From contig NC_088790.1 in NCBI RefSeq assembly GCF_949628265.1, positions 31,128,545-31,192,544 of the forward strand: DNA of 64,000 nt, written 5' to 3'. A model generated the notes under the pieces. The model was not told the origin of the DNA. It was given only the letters and a program-made list of their open reading frames with translations, and made no database searches. This DNA is from Cloeon dipterum. Lineage: Eukaryota; Arthropoda; Insecta; Ephemeroptera; Baetidae. Positions 59,443 to 64,000 of this stretch are shown in pieces. The translations under genes and the position numbers were made by a program. Every line of letters begins with the position of its first letter. The stretch's first letter is position 1.

Positions 59443-60901
59443 ATGAAGTTCCTGGTAAGCCCATTCAAAATACTATTCCCTAAAATATTTTAAAATATTC
59501 AATTTGATCTAAAATCGTTGGCTAATATTTTTTAAACCCTGCAAATTTGGCCTCTGGTAACGCCCCCTTTCAACAAATACTTATTATATTTTGTAATTTT
59601 GTGGCAAAAATTTATTTTTTTGAGTAAAATCTGGGCAAATTAATATTTAAAACACAACTACCTCGGTTCTTACTGCAAAACAGGGCTGCCAACCCCGGAT
59701 ATCACCCTGTCAATCTCAGGGAATTAAACTAATTTAGACAGGGAACTCAGGGTTAAGACTTTTTGGCGGAAAATCTCCCATTTTCTAAAATTTCCATCCC
59801 CAATCGCAAATCCCGGTGGATCTAGGTGGAATCCTAGTGGAATCCCGGTGGATTCAACGTTGATCCATATGCCACGGTTGATTGGCACCTGGGAATGATT
59901 TTTAAGGGCAGGAAAATCCCCTCCACGCCCCTTTTTTGAATATTTAGTCAATCACACCCCTTAAATTCAAATTTCCCGCCTGTCACGCCCCTTCATCCTA
60001 TCAGAAAATGTTTCAACATGTGTTTCAATCCAATTTCAGGTTGTTCTCGCCGCCGTGTGCGCCATCGCTAGGGCTGGAGGTCTCGGCCTGGCCGCTTCCC
60101 CCGCTCTCGCCTACGGAGCCGGATACGGAATCAGCGGCTACGGAGCCGGCTACGGCTACGCCTCCCCCGCCGTGAGCTACGCCGCTCCCGCTGTGAGCTA
60201 CGCTGCCCCCTCCGTCAGCTACGCTGCTCCCGCCGTCAGGTACGCCGCCCCCGCTGTGAGCTACGCCGCTCCCGCCGTCAGCTACGCCGCCCCCGCTGTG
60301 AGCTACGCCGCCCCCGCCGTGAGGTACGCCGCCCCCGCCTACGGATACTCCTCGTACGCCGCCCCCGCCATCGCCCACGCCGCTCCCGTCGCCACCAGCT
60401 ACGCTAACGTGCGCTCCGTCCACACCCCCGCCGTCGTCGCCCACGCCGCCCCCGTCGCCGTCGCCGCCCCCGTTGCCGTCGCCCACGCCGCCCCCGTCGC
60501 CGTCGCTGCCCCCGCTGTCGCTTACAGCGGTCTGAACAACCTGGGATACGGATACTCTGGTGAGTGATTTTTTCCCGCCTTTATTAAATCATCAAGATGG
60601 CGGTTGGAATTCATTTTTTGAGTGGGCGTGTCCTTACCACCCAACCTTCAATTTTTCCCCTCGAATTTCAGGTCTCCGCGCCGGATACGGAGCCGGATAC
60701 GGTCTTGCCCGCGCCGCCTACCCCACCACCTACGCCGCTGGATACGGTCTGGCCGCCCGCGCCGCCTACCCTGCCACCTACTCCACCGGCTACGGCCTTA
60801 ACACCCTGGCTGCCCGCACTGCCTACCCCGCTGCCGCCACCTACGGCTCCGGATACGGTCTGGGCTACGCCGCTGGATACTCCACCTACGGAATCCACTA
60901 A
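59443..60901 (+). CDS. AAPA-repeat cuticular protein, three exons, 253 aa
   Basis: Exons are 59443-59454, 60040-60559 and 60672-60901, GT-AG with matching phases. Exon 1 encodes only MKFL; an intron inside the signal peptide is a hallmark of insect cuticular protein genes. The signal peptide (MKFLVVLAAVCAIARA) ends near residue 16. Residues about 48-105 are eight 7-residue units of the type APAVSYA, followed by APVAVAAPVAVAHA blocks to about 165. The C-terminal third is GYG-, AAY- and YPAT-rich. There is no chitin-binding Rebers-Riddiford domain, so this is a low-complexity structural cuticle protein related to the AAPA/AAPV-motif group. Tyrosines could take part in cross-linking. The exons are strongly C-ending at third codon positions, unlike the AT-rich surroundings, which fits high expression. 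Intron 2 is 112 bases. Confidence 0.94.
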
Positions 60902-60992
60902 AAAGACTCTTTCCCCCTGTGATAGTTCAAACAGTTACCTCCATCCCAGATGCAGTTTTGTAATTTATATTCATAAAACATAAATCACAACG

Positions 60993-60998
60993 AATAAA
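60993..60998 (+). other. polyadenylation signal of the cuticle gene
   Basis: AATAAA 92 bases after the stop codon. Confidence 0.7.
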
Positions 60999-60999
60999 A

Positions 61000-62440
61000 T
61001 AAAAATACAAATCAGAAAAAATTTAATTCGCTGTTTATCATTACAATAAGAAAATTACACCCTTAACAAACGCTTTTAAACACTCTTTAGATCGTATCCG
61101 CCCGTTGGACCCGGGACAAATCCATTGTTTTTGAAACAAATTTTAAGAATTGGCTTTAAAATATCGCAAAAATTCTAAAATTGGTCCAATTTTGTAAAAC
61201 CGCACATGGGCGGATGCGCCTCGCCAAGGGGCATCGATTGGTACTCTAATCGGCACCGTCGAGCCCATAGGGCCCCGCCTGGGCCCCGAAAACAAAAGTT
61301 TGAAATGTCACAAATTGCGTTTTTTGGATTTAAAAATTAATAACTTGACTGCTGTGAGCCATACATACAGTAAAAAAGCAAATTTTATCAGACTTCCTGC
61401 ATAAAATTCTACGTCTTTTAGTCACTTTTTCACCCCCGCTCGCCTCCACCACCGCCGACACCCCCAGAATCTTCACTAATTTAAAGTGTATTTTGTTTCA
61501 TTTATTTTTAAATCCTCCTGATTCGGTTTTTGACTTGCTGGGTTCACTATTTATCATTAAAAGTATTCCCAGATTCAAAACCTTTTTAATTGAATATGTT
61601 AGAAACGATTAAATAATAAATAAGCATCCGAATTTAACAGATTTTCTCCTTTCTTCTAGAATTAAAATGAATAAAAATTGCAAAAAGCGAATATCTCAGG
61701 GCTGTCTTATATATTCCAAACCCTTCAGATGATAAAGTACATACGATATGGAAAAAGCTTGGGTGGCAATAAAATTTGCAAAAAGGCATCCAAGCAAAAA
61801 TTTATGATTGCCACCTTCTCTGCTGGAAAAGTGGTGTTCGGGCAAAATGAGATTTATGCGCGGGCAAACGCGCGTTCTAGTGCGGCCGTAAATTCGACAA
61901 TTCGACTCTTGGAGCAAAAATTGAAATGGAGAATTCACGCAAGTGTGTATAGTTTAATGTCAGCAAAACATAAAAGCAGCCTGCTATGTGTGTGTGCAAA
62001 TAAACGGCTGCGGGCGTCTCCCTTTCTGCAGCACTCAGCATGTACAAAGCACGCGCGCCCGCGCGCACAGCTGAATTTGCAAATCCAGCATCTTGCAAAT
62101 CACCCAGCATAATACGATCCCTGCGCGCGTTCTGTTTCCGCATACACGCCGAGATTTATTCGCGAGCCTGCAATTAACATGGGGAGACAAGAACTTTTGC
62201 AGCGTGCGGCCAGGATTATGAATATACCAAAGTGTGCGCGCCAGCTTTACATTCGGATTCGAAAAGCCGGCTTCGAGTGAGTGGATCCCTTCTCCTGCAA
62301 ATCCACTGCTCAAATAAAGAAATAAACCTGCAGCGTTTCCTTGTTCAATTGAAATTTACGAAAAAAGACCCTTGATGACCTTTGGTGTTTGACCAGAGGA
62401 ATTGACCAGGATTTGCCAAATAAAAAAAAAACATGACATT
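61000..62440. other. spacer with a GC-richer island (61690-62350)
   Basis: A GC patch at 61195-61295 includes GGGCCCCGCCTGGGCCCCGA. The island at 61690-62350 is unique. No supported gene. Confidence 0.4.
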
Positions 62441-62449
62441 TATCGATTT

Positions 62450-63390
62450 TTAGGGTTCTTTGCAGCTCCAAATCTCGAGTTCTAACCGTTAGAATTGCAA
62501 AAATTATCCACCGTTAGACTCGTCTTAACCTCCACTTACTAGCTAAAGTGTTTAGAGGGTGCTTACCACCATCCCCTTTTAACCCCATTGCTACAATTTT
62601 TTGTAAAAAATATTTTGGCATTCTTAAAAAAATTATTTTTTCTCAACTCCTTCTAAATTACCACCCTGTTCCTTATTTCAAAACCAAAGCAGAAATTTAT
62701 TTTTAAATTTAATGCAAATTAATTCGAAAATCGAGATTTATAAAAAATATTTCACTTTCACAAGGGGGTTGATGAAGTGTAGCAACTTAGGGGTGGACGG
62801 TAAGAGCTTCTAAACCCTTCGGCTGGTCAGGGGTGGTTGAGACGTGTCCAACGGTGGACAGTTTTTGCTATTCCAATGGTTAGAACTCGAGATTTTCAGT
62901 TGCAAAAATATCAAAAAATTGAAAATTGTCTATTTTTTCGTGTTTTTGCGTTTTTTGCACCTCCAAATCTCGGGTTCTAAGCATTAGAATTGCCAAAACT
63001 ACCCACCGTTATGCTCGTCTTCATTTTTAATAATCAGCTAGAGAATTTACGGGGTGCTTACTCCCATCCCCTTTCAACCCCATCGCTACAATTTCAGTAA
63101 AAAAAATTGGAATGCTTAAAAAATTTAAAATTTCCAAAACTCCTTCTAAATTACCCCCTTGTCCATTCTCTCAAAACAAAAAGAGAAAAATATTTCTAAA
63201 TTAATAAAAAAATCCAGAATAAAAAAATATTAAATTTTATTTTTTCTGGGGGGTTGATGAAGTTTAGCAACTTAGGGGTGGAATGCAAGCATGTCTAAAC
63301 CCTTCAGCTGGTCAGGGGAGGTCGAGATAAGTGCAACGGTGGGTAGTTTTTGAAATTCTGATGATTAGAACCCGGGATTTGGACAAAATT
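62450..63390. repeat. family G alternating inverted array
   Basis: Four arms in the order right, left, right, left at about 62465-62700, 62755-62920, 62955-63175 and 63240-63385. Each right arm has CTCCAAATCTCGxGTTCTAA and CCCCTTTxAACCCCAT; each left arm has GGGGGTTGATGAAGTxTAGC and CTTAGGGGTGGA. Neighbouring arms can pair in either direction. The array ends about 100 bases from the 3' end of the next gene. Confidence 0.82.
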
Positions 63391-63490
63391 TGAAAAATTC
63401 CTATTTTTAGAGTTCTTGATTTGTTTGGTTGAGTGACTGATCAATGGTGTGATTAATTAAAGCACAAATTTATTTCAATACCGAATTCAT

Positions 63491-63496
63491 TTTATT
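63491..63496 (-). other. polyadenylation signal of the right-edge gene
   Basis: AATAAA on the minus strand 57 bases after the stop codon, overlapped by a second copy at 63496-63501. Confidence 0.65.
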
Positions 63497-63552
63497 TTAT
63501 TTCCCCGCCACGCAAAGCCATCAGCCAAAACCAAGAAAAAGCAAGAAAACGT

Positions 63553-63963
63553 CTACTTTTGAGCCTCATTGGGATCGACGTAGGATTCGCAGTAGAAGTA
63601 ATTGACCCTGGTGTCGAACATGTGGCTGAACATGAGCGTGGTCAGCTTGTACAGAGGTTTGCCGCCGCGTCGCGTGTACAAGAACGATCTTTCGTGAGAA
63701 AGACTGAAGTTATCGGCCGTCATGTCGACGTGCAGTTTCGCGTCGTTCCGGCACCAACGCTCGCCCTCCGGATTCGAGAAGGTTTCGCCGTAGTAATTGT
63801 CAACCGCCGAACCTATGTTTAATATTAAAACAGATGGAAATCATAGTTTTGTAATAATTATACCGTTGATCGAGTCGTAGAGTTTTTTGAATTCGTCAAA
63901 GGTCGTCGTAATCGGCAGGTACATATTCAGGGCGCAGCATGATCTGTACGCGTATTCATACGT
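63553..63963 (-). CDS. 3' end of a gene, possibly C-type-lectin-like; continues past the window
   Basis: Two minus-strand exons, 63963-63864 and 63812-63553, with GT-AG junctions and matching phase, give the last 119 residues; an acceptor site at 63965-63964 shows that more exons lie to the right. Both exons are GC-rich and open. The first has SCCALNMYLPIT followed by TFDEFKKLYDSI, and the second has GERWC and ends NYFYCESYVDPNEAQK. A Cys-Cys-x-x-Asn/Gly-Met block, a late Trp-Cys and a closing Tyr-Cys-Glu are the pattern of insect C-type-lectin domains, with four cysteines able to form the two usual bonds. The canonical sugar-binding EPN/QPD and WND triplets are not visible, so sugar binding is doubtful. 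The gene is clear; the family is a guess. Confidence 0.6.
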
Positions 63964-64000
63964 CTAAAATTTAAATTAAATTTGAATCCAAATGAAATTT

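Noticed and set aside
60025-60486. Glycine-rich 153-codon frame opposite the cuticle exon
   Set aside because: It is the mirror of the repetitive cuticle coding sequence; the sense frame has signal peptide, splice sites, TATA and poly(A) signal.
1-64000. CRISPR arrays, operons, ribosome binding sites, bacterial insertion sequences
   Set aside because: The window is eukaryotic; none of these was seen.

Overview
This is a piece of a eukaryotic nuclear genome, almost certainly an arthropod and most likely an insect. The reasons are GT-AG introns, an intron-containing tRNA-Tyr, a cuticular-protein gene with the intron typical of insect cuticle genes just after the start codon, an insect-type membrane UDP-glycosyltransferase, and a TATA plus Inr core promoter of arthropod type. 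I cannot name the species.

Layout. 1900-6865 (+): a complete five-exon UDP-glycosyltransferase (510 aa). About 6.9-43 kb: 36 kb with no protein gene I can support, holding one tRNA-Tyr (40851-40941, -), many foldback or MITE-like repeats, and GC-rich islands of 0.3-0.9 kb about every 1.5-2 kb. 43229-44427 (+) and 51649-53518 (-): two convergent paralogues of the glycine N-acyltransferase-like (GLYAT/GNAT) family with the same four-exon plan, plus a truncated third copy at about 51330-51545 (-). 59443-60901 (+): a three-exon, alanine-, proline- and tyrosine-rich cuticle protein. 63553 to the right edge (-): the last two exons of a gene that may encode a C-type-lectin-like domain.

The UGT and the GLYAT-like enzymes both belong to conjugation families (glycosylation; acyl-CoA amidation or acetylation), but nothing in the sequence shows that they work together. 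The cuticle gene and the right-edge gene look unrelated.

The most distinctive part is the repeats. At least ten families of short inverted-repeat elements were found by eye, labelled A to K here. Several have unrelated arms yet carry the same palindromic transcription-factor-like sites: an NRF1/Ewg-like GCGCATGCG core, the CRE TGACGTCA, the E-box CACGTG, and GAAnnTTC palindromes. Two of these elements sit in introns of the minus-strand GLYAT paralogue and account for its longer introns. Coordinates of repeats are estimates by eye, usually within about 10-20 bases; exon boundaries were checked for splice signals and reading phase.
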